DNA of 64,000 nucleotides, taken from NCBI RefSeq assembly GCF_036567765.1, contig NZ_DATCTU010000060.1:1-64000 (forward strand). Direction: 5' to 3'. Below, piece after piece: positions 26,725 through 35,616 of the stretch. The DNA comes from Pseudobacteroides sp. Its GTDB lineage: Bacteria; Bacillota; Clostridia; Acetivibrionales; DSM-2933. The notes below the pieces were generated by a model. The model worked only from the letters and a program-made list of their open reading frames with translations. It was not told the origin of the DNA and did not search any database. Made by a program: the position numbers and the translations under genes. Numbering within the stretch: the first letter of the stretch is position 1; each line of letters begins with the position of its first letter.

Positions 26725-28356
26725 TTATTTACCCATGAATATCTTAATATCTTCGTCAACTGTTCCAATTCCGGCAATGCCAAAGCTATCAATAAGCACC
26801 TTTGCAACATTGGGTGACAGGAATGCAGGAAGTGTTGGACCTAAGTGTATGTTCTTAACTCCCAGATACAGAAGAGCCAATAAAACCAACACTGCTTTCT
26901 GTTCGTACCAAGATATATTGTAGGCGATTGGCAGATTATTTATATCATTCAGCTCAAACACTTCTTTCAATTTAAGTGCAATCATTACCAGTGAATATGA
27001 ATCGTTGCATTGTCCTGCATCAAGTACTCTTGGGATGCCGCATATGTCTCCCAGGCCAAGCTTGTTATAACGATATTTTGCACACCCTGCGGTTAGAATA
27101 ATGGTATCCTTTGGAATTTCCTTTGCAAATTGGGTATAGTATTCTCTGCTTTCCATCCTTCCATCGCATCCTGCCATCACAAAAAACTTTTTTATTGCTC
27201 CGCATTTTATTGCATCTACCACCTTGCCAGCCAATGCAAAGACCTGCTCATGTGCAAATCCTCCAACTATCTTGCCTGACTCAATCTCATCAGGAGCTTT
27301 TAGTGATTTAGCCAGCTCTATGATTTTTGAAAAATCCTTTTTACCCTCTGAGTCGGATTCTATATGTATACAACCTGGATATCCTGTAACTCCTGTTGTA
27401 AATATTCTGGATCTTACCTCATCGGTTATTGGCGGAACAATGCAGTTTGTGGTAAAAAGGATTGGGCCGTTGAACGATCCAAACTCCTCATCCTGCTTCC
27501 ACCATGCATTTCCATAGTTTCCGGCAAAGTTGTCATGCCTTTTAAACACAGGGTAATAGTGGGCTGGCAGCATTTCGCTGTGAGTGTAAACATCTACTCC
27601 TGTACCCTGTGTTTGCTCAAGAAGCTGCTCAAGGTCAGTCAGGTCATGCCCTGATATAAGGATTGCAGGGTTATTTCTCACACCTATGTTTACTTCCGTG
27701 ACTTCCGGATTACCGTATTTGGAGGTGTTTCCTTCATCAAGCAGTGCCATTCCCTTAACTCCAAACTCTCCGGTCTTCATCGTCAATGCAAAGAGATCTT
27801 CCATAGAAAGCTCAGTATCCAGTGTAGCTGCAAGTGCCTCATAGATGAAATAATATAGATCTTCCGATTCTTTTCCCAGGTTAAGTGCGTGATGTGTGTA
27901 TGCAGCTAACCCTTTTATTCCAAAGGTAATCAGTTGTTTAAGGGATCTGATATCCTCATCATCCTTGGGTATCATGCCTGCATATGATGCTTTAAATATC
28001 ATATCATTCAACGTATTAACCTCAAAGGTGGCTGCGTCATGAAGATATTCCACTTTAACTTTTCTTCTCAACTCATCTCTCAGAGAAATCATTTGCTTTA
28101 TTTTATCAATAATTACTGCATCATCAAAATTGGCATTGGTTATTGTCATAAACAAGCTTTTTAAAACCTCATGATTGACATTACTAAGATATTTTATTTC
28201 AAGCTTTCCTTTTATAACGATTTCCGAAATGCCTTTAAGAGTATAAATCAGGAGGTCCTGCAGATCTGCAAGTTCTTCGCTTTTTCCGCATACACCTCCA
28301 TATTCACAACCCTTGCCTCTCGCAGTCTCCTGGCATTGATAGCAAAACATACCCAT
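26725..28356 (-). CDS. hcp: Hybrid-cluster protein (hydroxylamine / NO reductase)
   Basis: 543 residues from the ATG at 28356 ([10 protein letters not shown]), with AGGAGG 8 nt upstream; an upstream GTG is not needed. The N-terminal cluster motif is [19 protein letters not shown]. Hybrid-cluster ligands follow in the expected places: [14 protein letters not shown] with its His, [23 protein letters not shown] and [10 protein letters not shown]. Hcp contains the [4Fe-2O-2S] cluster and reduces NO to N2O and hydroxylamine to ammonia. It is the class with a short N-terminal region typical of strict anaerobes. No hcr reductase gene is next to it. Its promoter carries a Crp/Fnr-type palindrome at 28418-28431 like those before fprA and asr. 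Confidence 0.95.
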   Translation of the reverse strand: MGMFCYQCQETARGKGCEYGGVCGKSEELADLQDLLIYTLKGISEIVIKGKLEIKYLSNVNHEVLKSLFMTITNANFDDAVIIDKIKQMISLRDELRRKVKVEYLHDAATFEVNTLNDMIFKASYAGMIPKDDEDIRSLKQLITFGIKGLAAYTHHALNLGKESEDLYYFIYEALAATLDTELSMEDLFALTMKTGEFGVKGMALLDEGNTSKYGNPEVTEVNIGVRNNPAILISGHDLTDLEQLLEQTQGTGVDVYTHSEMLPAHYYPVFKRHDNFAGNYGNAWWKQDEEFGSFNGPILFTTNCIVPPITDEVRSRIFTTGVTGYPGCIHIESDSEGKKDFSKIIELAKSLKAPDEIESGKIVGGFAHEQVFALAGKVVDAIKCGAIKKFFVMAGCDGRMESREYYTQFAKEIPKDTIILTAGCAKYRYNKLGLGDICGIPRVLDAGQCNDSYSLVMIALKLKEVFELNDINNLPIAYNISWYEQKAVLVLLALLYLGVKNIHLGPTLPAFLSPNVAKVLIDSFGIAGIGTVDEDIKIFMGK

Positions 28357-28389
28357 TACATGTCCTCCTAACACAATCAGATAATGTTA

Positions 28390-28431
28390 ATAATACCAGG
28401 TTATTTTAATTAATGCGGTTGCACGTGCAAC
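28390..28431 (-). promoter_or_regulatory. hcp promoter with Crp/Fnr-type palindrome
   Basis: Read on the minus strand: perfect palindrome GTTGCACGTGCAAC (28418-28431), 22 nt, then an extended -10, TGG-TATTAT (TATTAT at 28390-28395). With +1 about 7 nt past the -10, the palindrome centre falls near -41.5, the class II position for Crp/Fnr-family activators. No good -35 box is present, which fits activator dependence. Confidence 0.65.
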
Positions 28432-28441
28432 AAAAATTAAA

Positions 28442-30382
28442 TTATTGTACGTGGACAAGTTCACCATCTAACTGATCTATTCCCAGGTCAAAATTACAGT
28501 AACTCACAATTTCATTAGTAGAATCCTTATCAGGTAAGTATTCAATGCTGCTGTTCATATTATCCGCTGAATTGTATATGTACCTTGGTACAGTTACATA
28601 TAGAAAATTAAACAAACGCATTCTCTGCTCTGAAGTCAAATGATCAAACTTAAGACCAACCTTTTTAGATCCGTCTTCAGATACTTCATTATATTCTACA
28701 AGGCCAGTAACATCCAATATTCCGTCCGGCAAGCAAATTCTTATTTTACCCTTACCGTCGATTGCATCAGTATCAACATCTGTAAGCCCAATTCCGCTTC
28801 TTGAAATATCATTGACGGTAGCATACAACTGAATACCTGTTAATTCCACAAACCTGCTGCTTAACTGAACACTAAATCTGTAATCATGACGATAATATAT
28901 TCTTCTTAATACTTCCCGCATTGCTATGATTAACAGGTAACTGTTAAATACGGACCATAATATGGCTATGACTGTGCATAAGGTTGAGGAGTAGGATAAA
29001 AATGCACCCCTTAACAAATTTACCATTCCAAAGGATGCAGAGAGTAAAATAACCGCCAGGATGACTCCATGAAGATAGATTTCATGCCTTTCCTTTGATT
29101 TTATTGAACTCTCAACAGACTTTGGAGTAACCTTAAAGGTCATATGTCCTGAGCCGATCAAGCTGAATGAAGCCTTTATAAAAGTAAACATTTTAAGAAT
29201 ATTATATTCTTCTACTGCTACAAATCTGAAGTAGCCCCTTCCAAGTGCCTTATTGGTGAGAATTAGTAATATGAAGCATGGTGCCCAATGAACAAGGAAC
29301 TCGTATCCTGTAGATAATTTTAAAGGCATAACGCCTGTAAATAAATATACAACAGGAACTAACAAGTAAATAAACTTTTGATATGACTCAAAATAGGTAA
29401 ATATTGCTGAAAAATGAGCCAATCTTTGTTTGATACTCAATCCTGGAACAATAAGGGGATTATTTTTGCTTTTTAGGATTTTCATAGCCCCTTGAGCCCA
29501 ACGCAGTCTCTGAAGGTTAAAAGCATGTATCGACTGAGGAGCGATTCCAAATGCTAAAGCTTCATTGTGGTATTTTATACTCCAGCCTTTACTATTTAGT
29601 TTGATAGATGTCAGGAAGTCCTCGGTTATACTTTCTGTAGCTACTCCGCCTATGCTTTCTAATGCACTTCTTCTCACTATTGATGGGCTTCCGCACCAGA
29701 ACGGAGCATTGATGGAATTTCTTCCCGGTTGTATAACGTGATAAAAAAGCTGTTGTTCATGCCAATGAGAAGAATTGTTTAAATGCTGCACCGAATCCAG
29801 ATTGTAAAATTCCTGAGGCATTTGTACAATTGCTGTCTTAGGGTCATTAAAATATCCTAATGTTTTTTCTATAAGGTCGGGCTGAGGAACCATATCCGCA
29901 TCTAAAATAACAATAAACTCTCCGCTGGTTTTTTTAAGTGCTGCATTTATATTGCCGGCTTTAGCATGCTTGTTATCGGATCTTGTAAGATAAACGCAGC
30001 CTAATTGGTTTGCGAGAGAAGCTACTTCTCCTCTTCGACCGTCATCTAAAACATAGGTGGTATGCTTGTAATTCATATTTGCACAACCTATTAAAGTGGC
30101 TTCAAGAACTTCCAGATCCTCGTTATATGTAGGGACAAAAACATCAACGTTTAATCCATCAGGAGGTGAAATCCTTTCTCCTTTTTCGATATCTTTGGTC
30201 ATAAGTGCAAACAGAAAGTAGTTAATAAATCCATAAATTTCCGCTGCGAGTAAAATCAATGAGAAAAACAATGCTGAATAGTTTATTGTTTTTGTAACCC
30301 TCCAGAACATATAATAAACTATATATATTCCTGTAGTTATTACTAGAAAATTAATAACTTTTTTGCTGTATATGTTAAACAT
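28442..30382 (-). CDS. Cellulose-synthase-like glycosyltransferase with PilZ domain
   Basis: 646 residues from the ATG at 30382 (AGGAAG 7-8 nt upstream). Two N-terminal membrane helices lead into a GT2 domain (about 75-330) with the processive-synthase signatures DDG, DAD, TED and QRLRW (FNLQRLRWAQG), then further membrane helices (about 350-510). The C-terminal PilZ domain has RHDYR (RxxxR) and NDISRSGIG (D/NxSxxG), both required for cyclic di-GMP binding. This is the BcsA layout, so it probably makes and exports a beta-glucan-like exopolysaccharide when c-di-GMP rises. No bcsB or bcsZ is adjacent, so the polymer may not be cellulose. A GGDEF protein is found at the window end. Confidence 0.9.
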   Translation of the reverse strand: MFNIYSKKVINFLVITTGIYIVYYMFWRVTKTINYSALFFSLILLAAEIYGFINYFLFALMTKDIEKGERISPPDGLNVDVFVPTYNEDLEVLEATLIGCANMNYKHTTYVLDDGRRGEVASLANQLGCVYLTRSDNKHAKAGNINAALKKTSGEFIVILDADMVPQPDLIEKTLGYFNDPKTAIVQMPQEFYNLDSVQHLNNSSHWHEQQLFYHVIQPGRNSINAPFWCGSPSIVRRSALESIGGVATESITEDFLTSIKLNSKGWSIKYHNEALAFGIAPQSIHAFNLQRLRWAQGAMKILKSKNNPLIVPGLSIKQRLAHFSAIFTYFESYQKFIYLLVPVVYLFTGVMPLKLSTGYEFLVHWAPCFILLILTNKALGRGYFRFVAVEEYNILKMFTFIKASFSLIGSGHMTFKVTPKSVESSIKSKERHEIYLHGVILAVILLSASFGMVNLLRGAFLSYSSTLCTVIAILWSVFNSYLLIIAMREVLRRIYYRHDYRFSVQLSSRFVELTGIQLYATVNDISRSGIGLTDVDTDAIDGKGKIRICLPDGILDVTGLVEYNEVSEDGSKKVGLKFDHLTSEQRMRLFNFLYVTVPRYIYNSADNMNSSIEYLPDKDSTNEIVSYCNFDLGIDQLDGELVHVQ

Positions 30383-30543
30383 ATGATCACTTCCTAACTG
30401 CTGTATTTGCTGTTTCATCTGTTTTGAATATATGATATACCATTAATCACTTAAATCGTCCCTTGCTTTAAATCCCTATTCAGTTATTTTTATGTTTCAA
30501 TTGATACCCAAAAAAGCTATAGCTTAATCAATTTTTTATATTT

Positions 30544-30602
30544 GGAAGTTATGTGTATACTGCACTGCAATTCCTCACGACAACGTCAAGGTTGCAAAAT
30601 CA
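30544..30602 (+). repeat. Dispersed two-hairpin repeat, copy 1 (degenerate)
   Basis: The segment from GGAAGTTATG to CAAGGTTGCAAAATC matches the family seen at 53769-53846: the CTCACGACAAC-G/T-TCAAGGTTGCAAAAT core is almost identical, but the first hairpin has decayed and the second arm of the last hairpin is missing. It lies in the gap upstream of dfx. Confidence 0.6.
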
Positions 30603-30626
30603 AATAAGTGTTGATAATATTTAAGG

Positions 30627-30648
30627 TGTAGATAGAATAAAATCTACA
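30627..30648. promoter_or_regulatory. Inverted repeat upstream of dfx
   Basis: TGTAGAT at 30627-30633 and ATCTACA at 30642-30648 form a perfect 7-bp inverted repeat with an 8-nt spacer, about 70 bp before the dfx start. It may be an operator for an oxidative stress regulator; it does not match a PerR box. Confidence 0.4.
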
Positions 30649-30718
30649 TGTGGGTCACTCCCATAAATAATGTGGAGCATATGTTTAAGTTTATTAATAA
30701 TTAAAGGAGGCAATAATA

Positions 30719-31099
30719 ATGAAAGCACCAGTTGAGTTTTTTAAATGTGAAGCATGCGGTAATATGGTTGGTTTGATTAAAAGCGGCGGTGGTACTCTTG
30801 TGTGCTGCGGCAAGCCAATGACAGAACTCAAAGCAAATACAACAGAGGCTTCAGTGGAAAAGCACATTCCTGTTGCTACAAGAAGTGATGGAAAAATTAC
30901 TGTGCAAGTTGGTTCTGCTTTGCATCCAATGACTCCGGAGCATTATATTGAGTGGATCGCATTAGTGAGTGAAAATGGAACCGAAAGGATTCCACTATCT
31001 CCTACAGATGAACCAAAGGCTGTTTTCTGTGATAAAGAGAATGCTGAAGTATATGCGTACTGCAATCTTCACGGTTTGTGGAAGGCAGATATAAAATAA
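30719..31099 (+). CDS. dfx: Desulfoferrodoxin (2Fe-superoxide reductase)
   Basis: 126 residues, the length of desulfoferrodoxins. The N-terminal desulforedoxin-type centre I uses CEAC (residues 10-13) and CC (about 29-30). Centre II, the catalytic site, uses His in EKHIP, ALHPMTPEHYIEWI (two His) and C-N-L-H in YCNLHGLW. It reduces superoxide to hydrogen peroxide without producing oxygen, using rubredoxin as electron donor, in the cytoplasm of anaerobes. AAAGGAGG precedes the ATG. It is a single-gene unit, with a possible operator at 30627-30648 and a large inverted repeat after it (31165-31209). All iron ligands are present, so the enzyme should be active. Confidence 0.95.
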   Translation: MKAPVEFFKCEACGNMVGLIKSGGGTLVCCGKPMTELKANTTEASVEKHIPVATRSDGKITVQVGSALHPMTPEHYIEWIALVSENGTERIPLSPTDEPKAVFCDKENAEVYAYCNLHGLWKADIK

Positions 31100-31164
31100 A
31101 TCGTTGGACAGGAATTTTAGTATAAATTTTCACCTGCAGGCACGGGAAATTGCCTTGCAGTTTT

Positions 31165-31209
31165 TATAGATACCGAACTGATATATAACTTTACAGTTCG
31201 GTATCTATA
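31165..31209. repeat. Perfect 16-bp inverted repeat between dfx and a GNAT gene
   Basis: TATAGATACCGAACTG at 31165-31180 pairs without error with CAGTTCGGTATCTATA at 31194-31209 around a 13-nt A/T loop. As RNA it forms a strong hairpin that could terminate dfx; the T-rich stretch after it is weak. It ends 27 bp before the GNAT start, so an operator role is also possible. Confidence 0.6.
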
Positions 31210-31236
31210 TAATTTTCTCATAAAGAGGATTACGGT

Positions 31237-31815
31237 ATGGATCAGTATAATATACGCACAATAATAGAACAAGAATTGAAAGGGATATATAACAAAATCG
31301 AGAGAGATTTTGCTGCAAATGAATATGCCCCATACGAAGTGTTGTATCAACAGATTCGAAATGGGGCACAGGAAGGAATGTTTTTATGTAAGGATGAACA
31401 AGATGTCGCATACGCCATATGTGCAGGCAGTAACAAAAACAGATATGTTCTTATAAGTCTGCTTGCTGTATATGAGCAGTTCAGAGGGCAGGGAATCGGA
31501 ACTGTGTTTCTTAAGGAGTTGTGCAATAAATATTCGGACAAACTGGGTATTATTGTTGAAGTTGAGAAGCCGGAAGAATCGACCAGTAAAGAGGAAGAAG
31601 ATTTTCGTAAAAAGCGGATTGATTTTTATGAAAAAGCAGGTTTTCGCTTGATTCCCAATATAAATTATTCAATATGGGATGTACCTATGCACCTGATGGC
31701 TATGCCGCTTTTAACTTCAATTGGTGAAATTAACCGAAATATTGGAAGCATCATTTATGAAATTTACCTTCAATTAATGGGTAAACGCTATATTCATAAA
31801 TTGAAATTATACTAA
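31237..31815 (+). CDS. GNAT-family acetyltransferase
   Basis: 192 residues. The acetyl-CoA-binding motif A is YEQFRGQGIGTVFLKELC (R-G-Q-G-I-G, residues about 83-95), preceded by a beta-4 strand RYVLISLLAV and followed by FYEKAGFRLIP, the usual C-terminal motif. The N-terminal 50 residues and the C-terminal GSIIYEIYLQLMGKRY helix are specific to this protein. Acceptor unknown. AAGAGGA lies before the ATG. It is preceded by a large inverted repeat, which may be its own regulatory site. Confidence 0.82.
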   Translation: MDQYNIRTIIEQELKGIYNKIERDFAANEYAPYEVLYQQIRNGAQEGMFLCKDEQDVAYAICAGSNKNRYVLISLLAVYEQFRGQGIGTVFLKELCNKYSDKLGIIVEVEKPEESTSKEEEDFRKKRIDFYEKAGFRLIPNINYSIWDVPMHLMAMPLLTSIGEINRNIGSIIYEIYLQLMGKRYIHKLKLY

Positions 31816-31837
31816 TAATTTTACATTTAGCGGCGGC

Positions 31838-33445
31838 TTAACTCATAATAGTTTTAAAAAAGTTTTTGTGTTCTCTAATACCCTCATTATTGGCAATAAC
31901 CCGTGAAGCACGGATCCTTTTAAAGTTGTCAAGATTTATATTTCTGAAATCTATGCCGCAGCTTGAGTTGGATAAAATATGAAAATGGCTTTTGTCATAT
32001 TTACGGTAAAAATTGTTTAGTTCATTGTAAATGGCTTTAAGAAAAGCACTCCGGTCAATATTTGTATTGGTAAAATAAATTTTAGCGGAATCGATGCAAT
32101 TAAACAGGTTTAAGCCTGAAGTATAAGCTTCTGCAACAACATATGCAACTATGTCACCGTTTTCGCTAACCCTAAAAATCTTTCTATCAGCATAAAGATC
32201 TTTAACGGCATAAATACCTTTGATTTTATCAAGATTTATGTCCTCACCATAGCAGTAGCAGCCTTTTTCTATTTCTCTTATATTTTTGTGTGCGAAATTG
32301 ACAAACTCACTTGCATCATTCAACTTTTCAACCATATATGGATTGTTTGTATCAGAGAAATTAAATTCCCCTGTCCAGGAAACAAACCATATCAACTCCT
32401 CAAATAAGAATTTTTCCGAGTTGTTGATATGCTCGCTGATTCTTTGAAACAATCCCTTGTGCCAATCCAAATCCTCGTCAAAATAGGCTAAGTAATATTT
32501 AAAATAATCATGGTTTAAGATATAGTTTTGTATTGCCTTATAAATATCCACTTTACAAGTCAGGTTAAGCTTTGACTCTTTCTTTACTGCCATGTGTTGA
32601 GCCAAAAAGGTATAATTATATAGCTTGACAATGCTTGCCCCTGATAGAATTTGATTGTTCTTGTCTACGTAGACAAAGCTTTTGTAAATATGAGGGGCAT
32701 TGTCGATTTTCCTCAATGCATGGATCATATCTGGGAAATTGCTCTGGAATCCTTTATTTGAAGACTCAAAATATCCGGATTTATCAAAAAGTTTGTAAAT
32801 CTCATCTTCTGAGTATTCACTCATATTTCTTAAATTTGTATGGCTGTTTTTAAGGACATACTTTATAATTTGCATTTTATCAAGCCAATATATATCTTTG
32901 TAAATTAGTCCATAAATATATAAATTTCCAATTTTTTGTACGTGCCTGACTTCTGCGTCAACAAAAATTACTTCGTTATCCAGACTTATTGTAAAGTTCC
33001 GTAACAAATCGCCAACTCCATGATTTTTCTTAGTTGACTGAAAGGATAATCCTTTTGTGTGTATATTGACTATCCTATATTTCTGTTTGTCCGTGATAAC
33101 ATAAGCATTTTCATCTTCCTGAACTATATATCGCTCAAGTTCTCTTTTTGTCAGTTGATATATGGTTTTTGGCACATTGATTTTTAGAAACCCATCTACA
33201 TGGGTGAAAAAATAAAAGGCGTAATCATTATAAATGAAGGTTATTTTAATACGTTTGCTCTTGAATGCAGCATCGGTCATAAATACTTCTTTGCCTGCAA
33301 ACTCAAGTGAAGAATTTTTGGTTTTCCCATCTTCAAGGTCTATCATTATATCTATTTTTTCCTTCTTGGAAAGTTTCTTGAATAGGTTTTCGATATATTC
33401 ACTATCACTTATGTCCTTTATTTCCAATTCTTTTACTTCCAACAT
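31838..33445 (-). CDS. Large PilZ-like protein with an unidentified C-terminal domain
   Basis: About 535 residues from ATG 33445; no good ribosome binding site is seen there, and an AAGGAGGG further upstream suggests a start with a rare codon about 30 nt earlier. Residues about 20-220 look like a YcgR-type N-domain followed by a PilZ domain: KYRIVNIHTKGLSF corresponds to the PilZ N-x-S-x-x-G strand, but the RxxxR motif is degraded to DKQKYR, so cyclic di-GMP binding is doubtful. Residues 230-530 are helical and unassigned, with some resemblance to acyltransferase folds (a GNAT-like layout). No transmembrane segment. It is divergent from the AraC regulator across a 371-bp gap. Confidence 0.55.
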   Translation of the reverse strand: MLEVKELEIKDISDSEYIENLFKKLSKKEKIDIMIDLEDGKTKNSSLEFAGKEVFMTDAAFKSKRIKITFIYNDYAFYFFTHVDGFLKINVPKTIYQLTKRELERYIVQEDENAYVITDKQKYRIVNIHTKGLSFQSTKKNHGVGDLLRNFTISLDNEVIFVDAEVRHVQKIGNLYIYGLIYKDIYWLDKMQIIKYVLKNSHTNLRNMSEYSEDEIYKLFDKSGYFESSNKGFQSNFPDMIHALRKIDNAPHIYKSFVYVDKNNQILSGASIVKLYNYTFLAQHMAVKKESKLNLTCKVDIYKAIQNYILNHDYFKYYLAYFDEDLDWHKGLFQRISEHINNSEKFLFEELIWFVSWTGEFNFSDTNNPYMVEKLNDASEFVNFAHKNIREIEKGCYCYGEDINLDKIKGIYAVKDLYADRKIFRVSENGDIVAYVVAEAYTSGLNLFNCIDSAKIYFTNTNIDRSAFLKAIYNELNNFYRKYDKSHFHILSNSSCGIDFRNINLDNFKRIRASRVIANNEGIREHKNFFKTIMS

Positions 33446-33816
33446 ACTAATAATGCCATTCCAATACAGGAATAGCCCTCCTTTCAATAAGTTAGTTCTT
33501 GTTTTTTTAGTGTATTAAAAGTAATGTATGCAAATGTGGAGTCAAAGAAGTTTACATGGTAAGAGATGGAGGGTCAAAAATGGGTTTTGTTCATCTTCTT
33601 TTTGTTTATCTTCTTTATTTAATTCGATACTTGTTGCTTAATATCCTTTTTTATAGAAATTTTTTAGGTTAGAATAGTCCTATTATATTGTGGATTAACC
33701 ATAAAAAGAATAAAATAATGTTGATTAACTTTGGAACATATCTCACATTTTTGTGCACAAATTGAGAGGACACGTTATCCAACTTCAAATATAATTTAAT
33801 CAAAGGAGTAATTGCG
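33446..33816. other. Divergent gap between PilZ-like and AraC genes
   Basis: 371 bp, A/T rich, holding the start regions of both genes. AAAGGAG for the AraC gene is at its right end. A TATTATATTGTGG stretch near 33680 may contain a -10 box. No clear operator or coding remnant was identified. Confidence 0.35.
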
Positions 33817-34674
33817 ATGGAATGGCTGGACAGGCTGAATCAATCAATAAGCTACATAGAGGATAATCTTGCAGGAGAAATAGATTTTGAACAAGCGGCA
33901 AAAATTGCATGCTGTTCATCCTTTCACTTTCAGAGGATGTTTTCCTATATTGCCAATGTATCTCTGGCAGAGTACATTAGACGCAGGCGTATGACCCAGG
34001 CAGCATTTGAACTGCAGAACAGTGATATAAGAGTAATTGATTTGGCATTAAAATATGGGTATGACTCTCCAACCTCATTTTCAAGAGCTTTTCAGAACGT
34101 TCACGGAGTACCTCCATCTGCTGCCAAAAGTGAGGGAGTTATACTGAAAGCTCATCCACGTATGACCTTCTTAATTTCAATTAAAGGAGAAGTGGAAATG
34201 AATTATAGGATTGAGAAGAAAGAAGCATTTCGTGTCGTAGGAGCTAAAAGGCATTTTGATTTGGATGTAGAAAAAAACTTTGTTCAAGTACCTAAGTTTT
34301 GGGGGGAGACATTCCAAAACGGCATGATTGTTGAGATTGGACAATTATCAAATAAAGAGCCATTGGGTGTATTGGGGATAAGTACATGTATGAACGGCAA
34401 GGATTTTGATTATTATATAGCATCCGCAACCGACAAGCCAAAGCCTGAAAACATGCACGAATATATAGTGCCAACAGCTACCTGGGCAATATTTGAATGT
34501 ATTGGCCCTATGCCTGCTGCCATACAAGAGCTTCAGAAGCGGATTATAACCGAATGGTTGCCCACATCCGGCTACGAATATGCAGACGCACCGGATATTG
34601 AAGTTTATCCTGAGGGAGATACAAGCTCCCTGAATTACAAATGTGAAGTTTGGCTGCCAGTTACTAAGAAATAG
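33817..34674 (+). CDS. AraC-family regulator with GyrI-like effector domain
   Basis: 285 residues. The N-terminal AraC DNA-binding domain (about 5-105) has both helix-turn-helix units: IDFEQAAKIACCSSFHFQRMFS and RVIDLALKYGYDSPTSFSRAF, the latter with the classic G-x-x-S-x-S-F-x-R-x-F motif, ending in HGVPPSAA. A GyrI-like ligand-binding domain follows (about 125-283), the Rob/SoxS-related layout of multidrug-sensing regulators. The radical SAM gene follows 18 bp later on the same strand, which suggests cotranscription. Such regulators usually activate efflux or repair genes when bound to hydrophobic drugs. Confidence 0.9.
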   Translation: MEWLDRLNQSISYIEDNLAGEIDFEQAAKIACCSSFHFQRMFSYIANVSLAEYIRRRRMTQAAFELQNSDIRVIDLALKYGYDSPTSFSRAFQNVHGVPPSAAKSEGVILKAHPRMTFLISIKGEVEMNYRIEKKEAFRVVGAKRHFDLDVEKNFVQVPKFWGETFQNGMIVEIGQLSNKEPLGVLGISTCMNGKDFDYYIASATDKPKPENMHEYIVPTATWAIFECIGPMPAAIQELQKRIITEWLPTSGYEYADAPDIEVYPEGDTSSLNYKCEVWLPVTKK

Positions 34675-34692
34675 GGAAAATGAGGATTCCAT

Positions 34693-35562
34693 ATGAGTGA
34701 TATAAAATACAAAGAAATCAGCTGTGAAACTGCAATGAATCATCTTAAAAGAAGAATGCCCTATAGCTGGGATTTGAATATTTATAGAGGATGTGAGCAT
34801 GGCTGCAAATACTGCTATGCAATCTATTCTCATGAATATCTCGGCTCAGATAATTACTTCGGCGATATATACGTGAAAACAAATATTTTGGAGCAGCTTG
34901 AAAAGCAGCTTTGTGATCCCAAATGGAAAAGAGAGATTGTAAATATAGGTGGTGTTACCGATAGCTATCAGGCTGCAGAGGAGCATTATGGATTAATGCC
35001 TGAGATTTTAAAGCTGCTTATAAAGTACAAAACTCCTGCCATTATATCAACCAAATCGGATTTGATACTAAGGGATTATGATTTGATTGATGAGTTATCC
35101 AAGATAACTTATATTAATGTTGCTGCAACTGTTACAACCATGGATGAAAATATTAGAAAGCTCATTGAGCCTGGTGGAGTGGAATCTGACAGGCGGTTTA
35201 AAATGCTTAAGATATTCAGAAAAACTAATGCCTCAGTAGGATTGCATGTAATGCCTATTATTCCTTATGTCACCGATAGCTTTGAGAACTTTGATTCGCT
35301 TTTCAGATCTGCAAAAGACAGCGGTGTCCATTATGTTTTACCGGGGACCTTGTATCTGAGGGGGAAAACAAGGACAGTATTCTTTGAATTTATAAAAAAG
35401 GAGTTTCCCGGTTTATATAATGATTTATCAATCCTTTATAAGTCAGGAGGAGCAGATAAGGAGTATAAGAATTCCTTGTATAAGACTGTCAATGAGCTGC
35501 GGGATAAATACAATCTCTCAAGCAGCTATACAAAGCCCATGAAGGAAAAGCTAAAAAAGTAG
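34693..35562 (+). CDS. Radical SAM protein, SPL/Rv2578c-like group
   Basis: 289 residues. The cluster motif is YRGCEHGCKYCYA, giving C-x3-C-x2-C for the radical SAM [4Fe-4S] near residue 31-38, with N-terminal SWDLNIYRG as in the spore-photoproduct-lyase-like radical SAM proteins. The later pattern (VNIGGVTDSYQAAE, IISTKSDLILRD, GLHVMPIIPYVTDS) matches the same family. The chemistry is not established. It lies 18 bp after the AraC regulator and may be its target. A perfect hairpin at 35580-35616 follows and is shared with the convergent gene. Confidence 0.85.
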   Translation: MSDIKYKEISCETAMNHLKRRMPYSWDLNIYRGCEHGCKYCYAIYSHEYLGSDNYFGDIYVKTNILEQLEKQLCDPKWKREIVNIGGVTDSYQAAEEHYGLMPEILKLLIKYKTPAIISTKSDLILRDYDLIDELSKITYINVAATVTTMDENIRKLIEPGGVESDRRFKMLKIFRKTNASVGLHVMPIIPYVTDSFENFDSLFRSAKDSGVHYVLPGTLYLRGKTRTVFFEFIKKEFPGLYNDLSILYKSGGADKEYKNSLYKTVNELRDKYNLSSSYTKPMKEKLKK

Positions 35563-35579
35563 AAGCTTTACTCTGTAGC

Positions 35580-35616
35580 AATTTTACAAGGAACTATAAT
35601 AGCTCCTTGTAAAATT
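35580..35616. terminator. Bidirectional hairpin between convergent genes
   Basis: AATTTTACAAGGA at 35580-35592 pairs perfectly with TCCTTGTAAAATT at 35604-35616. The arm A/T tracts give a T-run for both strands. It contains the last codons and stop of the minus-strand gene. Confidence 0.6.

Noticed and set aside
28357..28374. GTG start for hcp at 28374
   Set aside because: The AGGAGG site is inside that extension, so it must serve the ATG at 28356.
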